Assembly (NCBI RefSeq): GCF_004010325.2
Contig: NZ_SADR02000008.1
Location: forward strand, 124,001 to 188,000
Direction of reading: 5' to 3'
Source: Mesorhizobium sp. M00.F.Ca.ET.216.01.1.1
Lineage (GTDB): Bacteria > Pseudomonadota > Alphaproteobacteria > Rhizobiales > Rhizobiaceae
DNA: 64,000 nt
The position numbers were made by a program, and so were the translations under genes. The first letter of the stretch is position 1, and each line of letters starts with the position of its first letter. This document shows positions 36,034 to 45,231 of this stretch, piece after piece. The notes under the pieces were generated by a model, which ran no database searches, was not told the DNA's origin, and saw nothing but the letters and a program-made list of their open reading frames with translations.

Positions 36034-37125
36034 TCATGTCTGCCGCGAGAACACGGCCTTCGGATTGGCGATCAGCATGCTGTCGATGGCCGGCTGGTCG
36101 ACGCCATGCCGTTTCAGACGCGGTACGAAATGCTTCAGGATATAGCCGTAGCCGAAGCCGCCGAAGCGGGTCAGCATGATCTTGAGGAAGACATCCTGCG
36201 AGAGCAGCAAGCAGTCGCCGAAGCCCGCTTCGACAAGTGCCGCGATTGCTCGCGCATTCTCTTCATCGGAGGGTGATTGCGCGTCCTGATCGGCATAATA
36301 ATAGTCCATGCCGATCATGTCGTATTCGAGGAACGCGCCGCGCCGGGCGAGGCTTGTCTGATAGTCGGGATCGTTATGGCTGGGATTCATGTGGCAGAGC
36401 ACGGTGTGCCGGAGATCGGCGCCCTCGGCCTCCACGACATCGAGCACCTCGTGCGCCAGGCGCTCCCAGCCTGGCAGATGGATCGACAGCGGCACACCGG
36501 TGATGCGTGAGGCTCGCGCGGAAGCTTTCAGTGACTTTCGCTCCTCGGGAGTGAAGTCCCTACTGATGCCAACCTCGCCGATCAGGCCGGCCAGGATCGG
36601 CGGCTGCGTCTCGCCACCGCCGACATCGTTGACGATGAACTCGGTCACCGCATCGACATCCATCGCCTTCAGCCATTCGGGATGGGTGTGCTCGAGATAG
36701 AAGCCGGTGCCCATGACGATCTTCAGGCCGGACATGCGGCTGATGCGGGCGAGCTTTTCCGGCTCGCGGCCGATACCGATATTGGTCGCGTCGACGACGG
36801 TGTGGCCACCCAGAGCGCGATAGCGTTGCAGCTCCGACAGCGCCAGGTCAGTGTCGTCGAGCGAAACGTTGTCGCGATTCACGTAAGGGTTCATGCGCAG
36901 TTCGCCGATGATCTCGATGTTCACCGGCTGTTCGGCGAGCGCCATATCGTCCGGATGACAGGGACATTTCCAGGTGCGCGCGCCGTCGAGCAAGATGTGC
37001 TCGTGCATCAGGGTAATTCCCATTTCCTCGACCGGAACGGGGCCGAGCACGGTCATCACATGGCCGGTTTCAACCCCGATCTCCAGCCGCTGCCTGGGAG
37101 GCGTGTCATCAAAGAGGTTGCTCAT
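36034..37125 (-). CDS. phosphotriesterase-family metal hydrolase (probable lactonase)
   Basis: 363 aa amidohydrolase-superfamily TIM barrel. Metal ligands: HEH (residues 41-43), Glu of GLIGEVG at the bridging position where many members have carboxylated Lys, His of SIHLPG, His of LCHMNPS, and Asp of LLSQDVF. Several characterised members open sugar lactones rather than organophosphates, which would suit an operon with an ABC sugar importer and a kinase (inference). It lies five bases after the permease stop. Confidence 0.87.
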   Translation of the reverse strand: MSNLFDDTPPRQRLEIGVETGHVMTVLGPVPVEEMGITLMHEHILLDGARTWKCPCHPDDMALAEQPVNIEIIGELRMNPYVNRDNVSLDDTDLALSELQRYRALGGHTVVDATNIGIGREPEKLARISRMSGLKIVMGTGFYLEHTHPEWLKAMDVDAVTEFIVNDVGGGETQPPILAGLIGEVGISRDFTPEERKSLKASARASRITGVPLSIHLPGWERLAHEVLDVVEAEGADLRHTVLCHMNPSHNDPDYQTSLARRGAFLEYDMIGMDYYYADQDAQSPSDEENARAIAALVEAGFGDCLLLSQDVFLKIMLTRFGGFGYGYILKHFVPRLKRHGVDQPAIDSMLIANPKAVFSRQT

Positions 37126-37129
37126 GGGC

Positions 37130-38140
37130 TCAACGGCTCCGCACGGCGCCGCGGAACAGGCGGAAGTTCAGCCAGATGGCAATCAGGATGATCGTTCCGG
37201 TCACGATCGGCGTCAGGAAAGGCGACAGATGCGCCAGGATCAGGCCGTTGCCGATGACGGCCACGGTAAGCGCGCCGAGCGCCGTGCCGATGATTGTTCC
37301 GCGGCCGCCGAAGAGGCTGGTGCCGCCAAGCACCACGGCAGCGATCACTTCAAGCTCGAAGCCTTGCCCTGCATTCGAGGAGCCGGACCCGAGCCGGGCA
37401 GCAATGATAATCCCCGCAAGCGCCGCCGCGGTGGCGGAAATCACATAAACGAAAAGTGTCATCAGCCGCGTGTTCACGCCGGCGCGTCTGACCGCCTCGG
37501 CGTTGGCGCCGATGCCGGTCACATAGCGGCCGAACGGCGTCCCATTGAAGGCCAGATAAGCGATCGCCAGGATCGCCAGCGCGATCAGCGCCGGCACCGG
37601 CACGCCAAGGAACCAGGCGCGGCCTATCACCGTGAAAGGGCTTCCCGGCTCGACGGGGATGGAGTAGCCGCCGGTGATCAGCAGCGCCACGCCACGGATC
37701 ACCGAAAGCCCGGCAAGCGTGACGATGAAGGCCGGGATGCCCTCATAGGCTACGAAATAGCCTTGGACCGCGCCGAGCAGGGCACCCAGCGCGAGCATGG
37801 CGAGGAGGACCGCTGGCCACGGCAGGCCGAGCTGCAGCAGTGTCGCCGACAGCGTTGCCACCAGCGCCAGCACGGACCCGACCGAAAGATCGATGCCGCC
37901 TGTGGTGATGACGAACGTCATCGCCGCGGCGACAATCAGCAGCGGCGCCGACTGCCGCAGGATGTTCAAGAGATTGGGCGATGTCAGAAAGGCGTTCGTC
38001 GCCACCGAAAAGACGATGCAAACGACAAGAAAGAACAGCGCAATAGACACGACGCTGCCATTGGCGAGCATCGCATCGCGCCATGTGCCTTTCCGCACCT
38101 TTCGCGACTGAGCCGAGTGGTTTGAAGTCGCTTCGCTCAT
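37130..38140 (-). CDS. ribose-type ABC transporter permease (RbsC/FrcC family)
   Basis: 336 aa with eight to ten membrane spans and the BPD_transp_2 signature GGTSLFGGRGTIIGTALGAL near residue 275. It is the channel of a CUT2 monosaccharide importer. Its ATG overlaps the ATPase stop by four bases, and its binding protein is encoded at 39011-39949. Confidence 0.93.
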   Translation of the reverse strand: MSEATSNHSAQSRKVRKGTWRDAMLANGSVVSIALFFLVVCIVFSVATNAFLTSPNLLNILRQSAPLLIVAAAMTFVITTGGIDLSVGSVLALVATLSATLLQLGLPWPAVLLAMLALGALLGAVQGYFVAYEGIPAFIVTLAGLSVIRGVALLITGGYSIPVEPGSPFTVIGRAWFLGVPVPALIALAILAIAYLAFNGTPFGRYVTGIGANAEAVRRAGVNTRLMTLFVYVISATAAALAGIIIAARLGSGSSNAGQGFELEVIAAVVLGGTSLFGGRGTIIGTALGALTVAVIGNGLILAHLSPFLTPIVTGTIILIAIWLNFRLFRGAVRSR

Positions 38141-38937
38141 GACAGCGCTCCATCGCGATATCGACTAGCGGCGGAACGAGCGCTGAACTTGCGGCCCACG
38201 ATCAGGTTGACTACGTCCTCGATATTGGTTTCGCCGATCAGCCGCTCGGCGACGTTGCGTCCTTCATACATGACCTGAATACGGTCGCATACGAGGAACA
38301 GATCCTGGAGGCGGTGGGTGATCAGAATGACGCTGACGCCGCGCGCGCTCACGGTGCGGATCAGGTCCAGCACAGCCTCGACCTCGGTGACGGCAAGCGC
38401 TGCTGTCGGCTCATCCATAATCAGCACCGACGGCTCGAAAGAGGCGGCGCGGCCGATCGCGATCGACTGTCGCTGCCCGCCGGACAGGTTTTCGACCTTG
38501 AGCCGCGTGTCGGCGATAACGATGCCGAGGCGGTCGAGCATCTGGCGCGTTTGCTCGTGCATACGCTTCTTGTCGAGAAAGGAGATGCCGGCGATGTGCC
38601 GGCGCGGCTCGCGGCCGAGAAAGAGATTGCCGGCGACATCGATCGTGTCGCAGAGCGACAGGTCCTGATAGACCATCTCGATGCGCGCTGCACGCGAGTC
38701 TGCCGGCGAGCTGAAGGTCACCGGCGTTCCGTCAATCTCGATTGTGCCGGCGTCTGGGATTACCGCTCCCGACAGCACCTTGCTCAACGTCGACTTTCCC
38801 GCACCATTGTCGCCGACCAGCCCCAGGACCTCGCCAGGCTTCAGCGTCAGGGACACGTCATCGAGCGACTGGATGGCGTTGTAGTGCTTCGAGATGCCGC
38901 TCATCCGCACCCGATAGGTCTCGCCACTGCTCATCAT
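38137..38937 (-). CDS. ABC transporter ATP-binding protein (single-domain CUT2 type)
   Basis: 266 aa with one nucleotide-binding domain: Walker A GDNGAGKST, signature LSGGQRQSIAIGRA and Walker B VLIMDEPTAAL. Most ribose-type ATPases have two fused domains of about 500 aa; this one is single, like FrcA. The start at 38937 (MMSSGETYRV) is preferred to an upstream TTG at 38958. Overlaps the permease start by four bases. Confidence 0.92.
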   Translation of the reverse strand: MMSSGETYRVRMSGISKHYNAIQSLDDVSLTLKPGEVLGLVGDNGAGKSTLSKVLSGAVIPDAGTIEIDGTPVTFSSPADSRAARIEMVYQDLSLCDTIDVAGNLFLGREPRRHIAGISFLDKKRMHEQTRQMLDRLGIVIADTRLKVENLSGGQRQSIAIGRAASFEPSVLIMDEPTAALAVTEVEAVLDLIRTVSARGVSVILITHRLQDLFLVCDRIQVMYEGRNVAERLIGETNIEDVVNLIVGRKFSARSAASRYRDGALS

Positions 38938-39010
38938 TGGATCCCACGGGGTGTGCAAAGCGTCCGCGGCACGGCCTCGAGCGGCGCCGCGGATCGGTCA
39001 TCGGCGCAGT

Positions 39011-39949
39011 TTACTTGAACATCGCGCGGTATTGGTCGACATTCTCCTTGGTCACGATCGTCACCGGAATGTTGATGATCGGCTCGACCTTTTCGCCCTT
39101 CTTGAGCTTGGCCAGCGCTTCGACCGCGGCCTTGCCCTCGCCGGCCGGATCCTGCTGGACGACCGCCACCACCCAACCATCGTCGATGCCCTGAATCGCC
39201 TGCTTGGTCAGGTCCCAGCCGAACACCTTGACGTCGCCGGTGCGGCCTTGGCTGGTTACAGCCGAAACAGCGCCGAGCAATGCCGGCTCGCCAGTCGCAT
39301 ACAGCGTCGTCATGTCCGGATTGGCGGTCATCAAATTCTCCGAAGCGCTCAACGCGGTCTCCTGAACATTCTGGCCGTCGACCGTATCGAGGAAAGTGAT
39401 CGCCTGGCCGCTGTCAGTGACCGCCTTCTTGAAGCCGTCGAGCCGCTGGTTCTGGATGAACGAATTGAGCGCGCCGACGATGCCGATCTTGGCAGTGCCG
39501 CCCATCTCGGATTTCACATAGTCGGCGTAGAATTTGCCAATATCCTCGCCGGCCTTGGTGTTGTCGACACCGATGAACGCAACGTTGTCGCCGTCGGGAA
39601 TCTGCGCGTCGATGGCGATGACGGGAATGCCGGCCGCCTTGGCGGCGGTGATTGCAGGCTTGACGCCGTTCACATCAATAGCGACCAAAATGATGCCGTC
39701 GACTTTCTGGGTGATGTAGTTCTCGATCGCGTCATTTTGCGCGCTCGGCACGTTGTTGGCATTGAAGATGACCAGCTTGGCGCCGGCGGCATCGGCCGCC
39801 TTCTGCGCGCCCTCGTTGATCTGGTTGAAGAAAAGGGCCTGCTGGTTGATGTTGACGAGAGCGAACGTATCGGCGAGCGCTGACCCCAGGGCTGTCGAGC
39901 ACATGGCAACGACAGCGGCGCAACCGACGAGAAGTTTGAACAGACGCAT
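39011..39949 (-). CDS. ribose-type periplasmic substrate-binding protein
   Basis: 312 aa with a signal peptide (MRLFKLLVGCAAVVAMCST, cleavage near ALADT) and the periplasmic-binding fold of RbsB (PF13407): FALVNINQQALFFNQINEGA. The start at 39949 has GGGGAA upstream. It is the first structural gene of the operon after the XRE-cupin regulator. Its ligand should be a monosaccharide or similar small polyol, but is not identifiable from sequence. Confidence 0.92.
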   Translation of the reverse strand: MRLFKLLVGCAAVVAMCSTALGSALADTFALVNINQQALFFNQINEGAQKAADAAGAKLVIFNANNVPSAQNDAIENYITQKVDGIILVAIDVNGVKPAITAAKAAGIPVIAIDAQIPDGDNVAFIGVDNTKAGEDIGKFYADYVKSEMGGTAKIGIVGALNSFIQNQRLDGFKKAVTDSGQAITFLDTVDGQNVQETALSASENLMTANPDMTTLYATGEPALLGAVSAVTSQGRTGDVKVFGWDLTKQAIQGIDDGWVVAVVQQDPAGEGKAAVEALAKLKKGEKVEPIINIPVTIVTKENVDQYRAMFK

Positions 39950-40016
39950 TTCGGTTCCCCTTGCTTGCGGGCCAAACCTCGTTCGGCTGGTCCCATTGGT
40001 GCTACAGGCACGAGGC

Positions 40017-40045
40017 ACAATTCAAGACACTTGAATATTTGTCAA
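40017..40045 (-). promoter_or_regulatory. promoter with embedded operator for the orphan sugar operon
   Basis: On the minus strand a perfect -35 TTGACA (40045-40040) is followed by a 17-base spacer and a weak -10 AATTGT (40022-40017). The palindrome TTCAAG-ACA-CTTGAA (40021-40035) fills the spacer and touches the -10. A second, less perfect half-site pair (TCAA-TGCG-TTTGA) lies at 40042-40055. Binding by the adjacent XRE-cupin protein is inference. Confidence 0.72.
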
Positions 40046-40068
40046 TGCGTTTGAAAACAGAACATCGA

Positions 40069-40680
40069 TCAGAAAGTCGCCGGCGTATTGACCCAGAAAA
40101 TGCTGGCTCGTTCCTTGCCGATGTTGCGGTAATGATGCGGCAGTTCCGACCTGAACACAAACGCATCGCCAGTGGCGAGATCATGGCTCTTCCCGTCGAC
40201 AATCAACTCGATCCGGCCAGCCAGCACATAGCCGACCTCCTCGCCGACATGCTGGATGGGACCTTCACTTTCGCCGTCTGTCTCGATATGGTGGATATTG
40301 CACTGCAGCAGGTGGCCAGGCGAATACGGAATAACGCGCTCGAGCGAAATACCCTCGCCGCGCCTCAACGCGTCGAGCGTGATCAACGGCCGCTCGCCGG
40401 CGCGAAACACGATCGCCTCGTCGTCGTCGACCTCCTCGAACATCCAGCCAATATTGGTATTCAGAACCTCGACCAGACGGTGCAGCGTAGGCAACGACGG
40501 TGAAGCCTTGCCGTTCTCGATCTTGGACAAAAGGCTTTCAGAGCAGTTCGCAGCAGTGGCCAGCATCTTCAGCGTCATGCCACGTGTCTGGCGGGCAAGG
40601 CGCAAGCGCGTTCCAAGCCGGGCGGCATTTACGGTGGCGTCCATTTCGGACTCTGGCCGTCGCCGATCGATTTTGTTCAT
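40069..40680 (-). CDS. XRE-family regulator with C-terminal cupin domain
   Basis: 203 aa. An HTH_3 domain (about residues 25-80, LGTRLRLARQTRGMTLKMLA, SESLLSKIENGKASPS) is fused to a cupin sensor (about 115-195, VGEEVGYVLAGRIELIVDGK). Regulators of this type bind small molecules in the cupin barrel. It lies 119 bp upstream of the binding-protein gene and is the likely controller of the operon down to btpA. ATG at 40680; ATG at 40644 is an alternative. Confidence 0.9.
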   Translation of the reverse strand: MNKIDRRRPESEMDATVNAARLGTRLRLARQTRGMTLKMLATAANCSESLLSKIENGKASPSLPTLHRLVEVLNTNIGWMFEEVDDDEAIVFRAGERPLITLDALRRGEGISLERVIPYSPGHLLQCNIHHIETDGESEGPIQHVGEEVGYVLAGRIELIVDGKSHDLATGDAFVFRSELPHHYRNIGKERASIFWVNTPATF

Positions 40681-40852
40681 CCGTTCGCCAACCGTTGAAA
40701 GTCAGGGACAACTGTCGCGCGAGCAAAAGACAGCAGCGGCCAATTTGCAAGCGGTGATCTGTCAATTCGACGCTTCAGCCGCGTCTGGACTGTTTGACAA
40801 CGCAGATAACGCAACCTCAGTCTTCAGCGCACCAGCGGAAATCCAACCACCC

Positions 40853-41722
40853 TCACCCACTCAACTGCTTGCTTCGTTTGGCTTTGGCGGCGCCGATATA
40901 CGCCTCGATCGCCCTGTCGATCTCCCGCTTCAGCTCGTCCTTGATGTCGGCCGTTTCGGCCAGCAAGGCGTCGATCTTCATGAAGTCGAGCACGCGGTAT
41001 TTCGATACCGCTGGACGGATCAGGATGTCGGGCTGGCACTGGTTCAGCTTGTTGGCGATGATCGACTGCATCATCAGCTGCGTGGCGCCGAACATCAGGT
41101 CGACGGAGGTCGGGTGCTTGCGCTCGGCCTCGGTCGGCGCGCCGACCACATCGACGGCAATGATGATGTCGGCGTCCGTCTCGATCAGGTCGAAGGGCAC
41201 CGGGTTGTAGATGCCACCGTCGATCAGCAGCCTGCCGTCGCGCATCACCGGGCGGAACACCGCCGGGATCGCCGCCGAGGCGGCCAGCGCCGAATGCAGG
41301 TCGCCGTCGGCGAACACGGCGAGCTTGTGGCCGAAGAAATCCGTCGCCGTCACCTTCAGCGGTATCTTCAATTCGGCGAAGCTTTCGGGGATGGCATCGG
41401 GCAGGAACGCCCTGAGGATGCGCTCGACATTGAACTGGCTGACCCTCAGCCCGCCCTGCAGCGCCTCGGTGAAGGTGCCGGGCCGCGCCCGCCACATGCG
41501 CGTCGCCACTTCGGCGGGGCGGCCAAGGATCGAGCGGGCATAGGCGTGGATGTTCTTGCCGGTCATGCCCGACGCCATGCCGGCGCCCATGATGGCGCCG
41601 ATCGACGAACCGGCAATGGCGACGGGCTTGATGCCCAGCTCGTCCAGCGCCTCGATGGCATGGATATGCGCCAGCCCGCGGGCACCGCCGCCGCCAAAGG
41701 CGATACCGAAGGTCGGGCTCAT
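40853..41722 (-). CDS. patatin-like phospholipase (RssA-like)
   Basis: 289 aa. The Ser-Asp catalytic dyad is present: oxyanion motif GGGGARG, nucleophile elbow GSSIG (about residue 40) and DGGIYNP. No signal peptide; a cytosolic or membrane-associated lipid hydrolase is likely. Its ATG overlaps the stop of the inactive M16 subunit by four bases, so it belongs to the M16 operon. A decayed fragment of a related copy lies at 28576-28790. Confidence 0.9.
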   Translation of the reverse strand: MSPTFGIAFGGGGARGLAHIHAIEALDELGIKPVAIAGSSIGAIMGAGMASGMTGKNIHAYARSILGRPAEVATRMWRARPGTFTEALQGGLRVSQFNVERILRAFLPDAIPESFAELKIPLKVTATDFFGHKLAVFADGDLHSALAASAAIPAVFRPVMRDGRLLIDGGIYNPVPFDLIETDADIIIAVDVVGAPTEAERKHPTSVDLMFGATQLMMQSIIANKLNQCQPDILIRPAVSKYRVLDFMKIDALLAETADIKDELKREIDRAIEAYIGAAKAKRSKQLSG

Positions 41723-43104
41723 CCCTTGCCTCCCGCCGCCGGCCCTACGACCATGACGGCCGGCTCGACGGAGAGCAGCTTTTTCGCAGCCGCCTTGACC
41801 TGGTCCAGCGTCACGCCGTTGATGAGGGCGGCGCGGCGCTGCATGTAGTCGATGCCGAGCCTGTCGAGCTGCAGCTCGACCAGCGTCGCTGCAATCGCGC
41901 CCGAGGAATTCAGATTGTTGATGGCGTAGGCGCCGATCATGTATCTCTTTGTCGCCGCCAGTTCGGCTTCGGTGGGTCCCTCCTCGGCCATCTGCTTCAC
42001 CACCTGGCGTACCAGGGCCAGCGTCTCGGCGGCCCGATCAGAGCGTGTCGCCGTGGTGACGACGAGAGCGTCGGCGTGCTGGTGGTCGACCAGATCGGAA
42101 CTGACCCCGTAGGCCAGGCCGCGCTTTTCGCGCACTTCGTCATAGAGGCGCGAGGTGAAGGTGCTGCCGCCGAGGATCTCGTTCATCAGCACCGCGGCGA
42201 AGAAATCCGGCGCGCTGCGCTTGACGCCGGGATAGGCGAGCTGCAGCGAGGTTTGCGGCAGGTCGTAATTGACCTCGAGCTGCTGGCCCAGTTTCGGCTC
42301 GACATCGGCGACCGGGATGAGCGCCTGCTTTTCAGGCAGGCCGCCGAAGACCGCGTCAAGCTTCTGTTTCAAAGTTTCGGCATCGATAGCGCCGACCACC
42401 GCCACATGCAGGCCGTCGCGGGCGAAGTTCGCCTTGTGGAAGGCGCTGAGATCGGCCGGCGTGATCGTTGCGATGCTCTGCCTGGTGCCCTGGTCGGGCC
42501 TGGAATAGGGGTGCGTGCCATAGATCGCTCGCAGCCATTTGCGCTGGGCGACGGTGTTGGGGTCGCGCTCGTTGGAGATGATGCCGGACAGCACCTGGGC
42601 ACGGATGCGATCGATCGGTGCTTGGTCGAAGCGCGGATGCGTGACCGCCAGCCGCAACAGGTCGAACGCCGCGTCCTTCTGCTCGGCCAGCATGCGCATC
42701 GAACCGTAGGTGCCGTCGCGCGCCGCATCGAAGCTCATCTCGGCGCCGGCGTCGTCGAGCTTGATCTGGAAGGCCTCGCTGTCGAAATCGCCGGCGCCTT
42801 CGTCGAACAGGCCGGTCATCAGGTTGGCAAGCCCTTCCTTGCCGGGCGGGTCCTGCGTCGTGCCGCCGTCGAAGACGAAGCGGATGGCAATGACCGGCAC
42901 CGAATAATCCTCCACCAGCCAGGCGGTGATGCCCTTTGGCGAGGTCACCTCCTGGATGTTCATCGCCGCGCGGGCGGAAAGCGCCGGCAGGATCAGGAAG
43001 AGGATGGAGAGGAACAGGATCATCAGCAGGGAGCCTGGCGCGGCTCTCCCTTCTCCCCCCGTGGGAGAAGGCAAGATCGGGCGGCGCATGAAGCTCGTCA
43101 TCAT
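41719..43104 (-). CDS. M16-family peptidase homologue, non-catalytic subunit
   Basis: 461 aa exported M16 (pitrilysin-type) protein. The zinc motif HXXEH is missing: the position reads GLANLMTGLFDEG, so this is the non-catalytic partner of the active subunit encoded just upstream. The ATG at 43104 follows GGAG and overlaps the upstream stop (TGATG). The first residues MRRPILPSPTGGEGRAA are encoded by a palindromic repeat inserted before the true hydrophobic signal (ILFLSILFLILPALSARAA); a second ATG at 43023 would skip it. Confidence 0.88.
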   Translation of the reverse strand: MMTSFMRRPILPSPTGGEGRAAPGSLLMILFLSILFLILPALSARAAMNIQEVTSPKGITAWLVEDYSVPVIAIRFVFDGGTTQDPPGKEGLANLMTGLFDEGAGDFDSEAFQIKLDDAGAEMSFDAARDGTYGSMRMLAEQKDAAFDLLRLAVTHPRFDQAPIDRIRAQVLSGIISNERDPNTVAQRKWLRAIYGTHPYSRPDQGTRQSIATITPADLSAFHKANFARDGLHVAVVGAIDAETLKQKLDAVFGGLPEKQALIPVADVEPKLGQQLEVNYDLPQTSLQLAYPGVKRSAPDFFAAVLMNEILGGSTFTSRLYDEVREKRGLAYGVSSDLVDHQHADALVVTTATRSDRAAETLALVRQVVKQMAEEGPTEAELAATKRYMIGAYAINNLNSSGAIAATLVELQLDRLGIDYMQRRAALINGVTLDQVKAAAKKLLSVEPAVMVVGPAAGGKG

Positions 43105-44468
43105 CAATTCTCCGCCTGGGTTTGCGGCAGCAAATAGCCAGTCGTCGAATGGTCGAGATCGAGATAGCGCGCGGCGACGTCCCTGACCTCGTCGACGGTG
43201 ACCTTGCGGATGCGGTCCGGCCATTCCAGGACATCTTGCACGCTGCCGCCGGTGGCCAGCGTCGAGCCGTACATGTTGGCCATGTCGTCCTGCTTGTCGC
43301 GGGCGAAGATCACCGAGCGGACGTAACGGTCCTTGGCCTTCTCCAACTCGTCGCTGGTGACGCCGTCCTTAGCTATACGGGCGACCTCGGCATCGACCGC
43401 CGCCTCGACATCGGCCAGCCTGGCCTCGCCGCGCGGCGCGGCATAGACGGTAAAGTTGGTTGCGTCGAGCATGGTTCCCTGGAAGACGGCGCCGGCCTCG
43501 GCGGCAATGCCCTGCTTGACCACAAGCTCCTGGTAGAGCCGGCTGCGGTTGCCACCGCCGAGGATCTCGGCCAGCAGGTCCAACGCCTCGGCCTCGCCCG
43601 GCTTTGCCGTGTGATAGGACGGAACCACCCACTGCGTCGAAAAACCCGGCACGCTGACGCGGGCATCGGTGAGCGTCACCGTGCGCCTGGTGTTCTGCTC
43701 CGGCTCGACCGGGCGGATGCGCGGCGGCAGGTCCGGACCACGAGCGACCTTGCCATAGGTTTTCTCGGCCAGCGCCTTCACCGTCTCCGGCTCGACGTCG
43801 CCGGCAACCACCAGCACGGCGTTGTTGGGCGTGTAATATTTGTCGTAGAAGGCCTTGGCGTCGGTGCGGTTCAGTTTCTCCATCTCCTGCATCCAGCCGA
43901 TCACCGGAATGCGGTAGGGCTGGTTCTGCCAGAGCGTGGCGTCGACCTCCTCGTCGAGCACTGCCTGCGGATCGCTGTCGATGCGCGAGCGGCGCTCCTC
44001 GAGGATCACGTCGCGCTCGGTTTTGATGACATCGTCGTTGAGAATGAGATTGCGCATGCGATCGGCCTCGAAGCCCATCATCTCTCCGAGCGCCGACGGC
44101 ACCACCGTTTCGTGGAAGGCAGTGTAGTCATAGGAGGTGAAGGCGTTGTTGGAGCCGCCGATGGCGGAGACGGCGCGGTCGAACTCGCCGGCCGCATGGT
44201 TGGTGGTCGCCTTGAACATCAGATGTTCGAAGAAATGGGCAATGCCGGACTTTCCGGGCGGCTCGTCGGCGTTGCCGATCTTGTACCACACCATATGGGT
44301 GACGATCGGGGCACGGTGATCGGGGATGACGACGACCTCCATGCCGTTGTCAAGCAGGAAATCCGCCACATGGCCGTCGTCCGTGGCGGCCAGAACCGGA
44401 GCCGTTGTCACCAGGGCCAGCGCAATCGCAGCAAGTGTCCCGCGCAGCCAGTCAGACTGAAGTTTCAT
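43104..44468 (-). CDS. M16-family zinc peptidase, catalytic subunit
   Basis: 454 aa with a signal peptide ([20 protein letters not shown], cleavage near VLAA). The inverted zinc motif HFFEH is at residues 78-82, with the downstream glutamate region [12 protein letters not shown]. It forms a periplasmic heterodimer with the inactive partner encoded next (known for paired M16B proteins), probably degrading peptides. First gene of the operon M16a-M16b-patatin. Confidence 0.9.
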   Translation of the reverse strand: MKLQSDWLRGTLAAIALALVTTAPVLAATDDGHVADFLLDNGMEVVVIPDHRAPIVTHMVWYKIGNADEPPGKSGIAHFFEHLMFKATTNHAAGEFDRAVSAIGGSNNAFTSYDYTAFHETVVPSALGEMMGFEADRMRNLILNDDVIKTERDVILEERRSRIDSDPQAVLDEEVDATLWQNQPYRIPVIGWMQEMEKLNRTDAKAFYDKYYTPNNAVLVVAGDVEPETVKALAEKTYGKVARGPDLPPRIRPVEPEQNTRRTVTLTDARVSVPGFSTQWVVPSYHTAKPGEAEALDLLAEILGGGNRSRLYQELVVKQGIAAEAGAVFQGTMLDATNFTVYAAPRGEARLADVEAAVDAEVARIAKDGVTSDELEKAKDRYVRSVIFARDKQDDMANMYGSTLATGGSVQDVLEWPDRIRKVTVDEVRDVAARYLDLDHSTTGYLLPQTQAEN

Positions 44469-44676
44469 CGATGGCTCCGGTTGTCATGGCTGGACGATAG
44501 GCAAGGTTCTTGGTCGAGGCAAAGTGATTTGTTGGTCATTCTGGGCGATCGTTTCGGACAAATGATGGCGCTGGCCTAACCTGGAGAGGCGAAATCGCCG
44601 CAGCCGCTTTTTCCTCGCCCCCGCGAAGTGGGGAGAGAGGTGGCCGCGAAGCGCGCCGGAATCGCAAAATCAGAAC

Positions 44677-45231
44677 TCAGGCAACCTCGATAAACCGGAT
44701 GACCGTCTCGCCATAGCCGCGCTCGTCGACGACCGAAAAGCCAGGCCCTGCGTCGAAAGGCGCCACTGCTGCTTCCTCGATAACGCAGAGCGCACCGGGC
44801 GAGAGCCAGCCGCCGGCGCTGGCCGAGCGCAGAGCGCGTTCGCCCAGGCCCTTGCCGTAAGGCGGATCGGCAAAGACCAGGCCGAAGGCGGCGAGCGTGC
44901 CGGCGTCGCCGAGCTGGGTCGCGTCGCGGCGGAATATCTTGGTGCGTCCGGTCAGGCCGAAGGCCTCGACATTGGTGCGGATCAGGCCGCGCCCTTCCGC
45001 CGATTCCTCGATGAAGACGCCATAGGATGCACCGCGCGACAGTGCTTCGAGGCCGAGCGCGCCGGTGCCGGCGAACAGGTCGAGTACGCGCGCGCCTTCG
45101 AGGTTTTTCGGAAAGCGATGCGCCAGCACGTTGAAGACGGCCTCGCGGGTGCGGTCGGTGGTCGGGCGGATGGCATTGCTGCGCGGCGTCGCCAGCGGAC
45201 GCCCGCGAAACTCACCGCCGACGATCCGCAT
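44677..45231 (-). CDS. rsmD: 16S rRNA (guanine(966)-N2)-methyltransferase RsmD
   Basis: 184 aa Rossmann methyltransferase that modifies G966 of 16S rRNA. MRIVGGEFRGRPL at the start, SAM loop VLDLFAGTGALGLEALSRGA and catalytic DPPYGKG are typical. The start at 45231 gives the family length; the longer frame is antisense-like shadow of the repeat-rich neighbour. It overlaps the 3' end of the RluB-like gene by 20 bases. Confidence 0.95.
   Translation of the reverse strand: MRIVGGEFRGRPLATPRSNAIRPTTDRTREAVFNVLAHRFPKNLEGARVLDLFAGTGALGLEALSRGASYGVFIEESAEGRGLIRTNVEAFGLTGRTKIFRRDATQLGDAGTLAAFGLVFADPPYGKGLGERALRSASAGGWLSPGALCVIEEAAVAPFDAGPGFSVVDERGYGETVIRFIEVA

Noticed and set aside
43122..44579. 485-codon plus-strand reading frame
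   Set aside because: Antisense to the catalytic M16 gene, whose signal peptide and zinc motif leave no doubt about the real strand.
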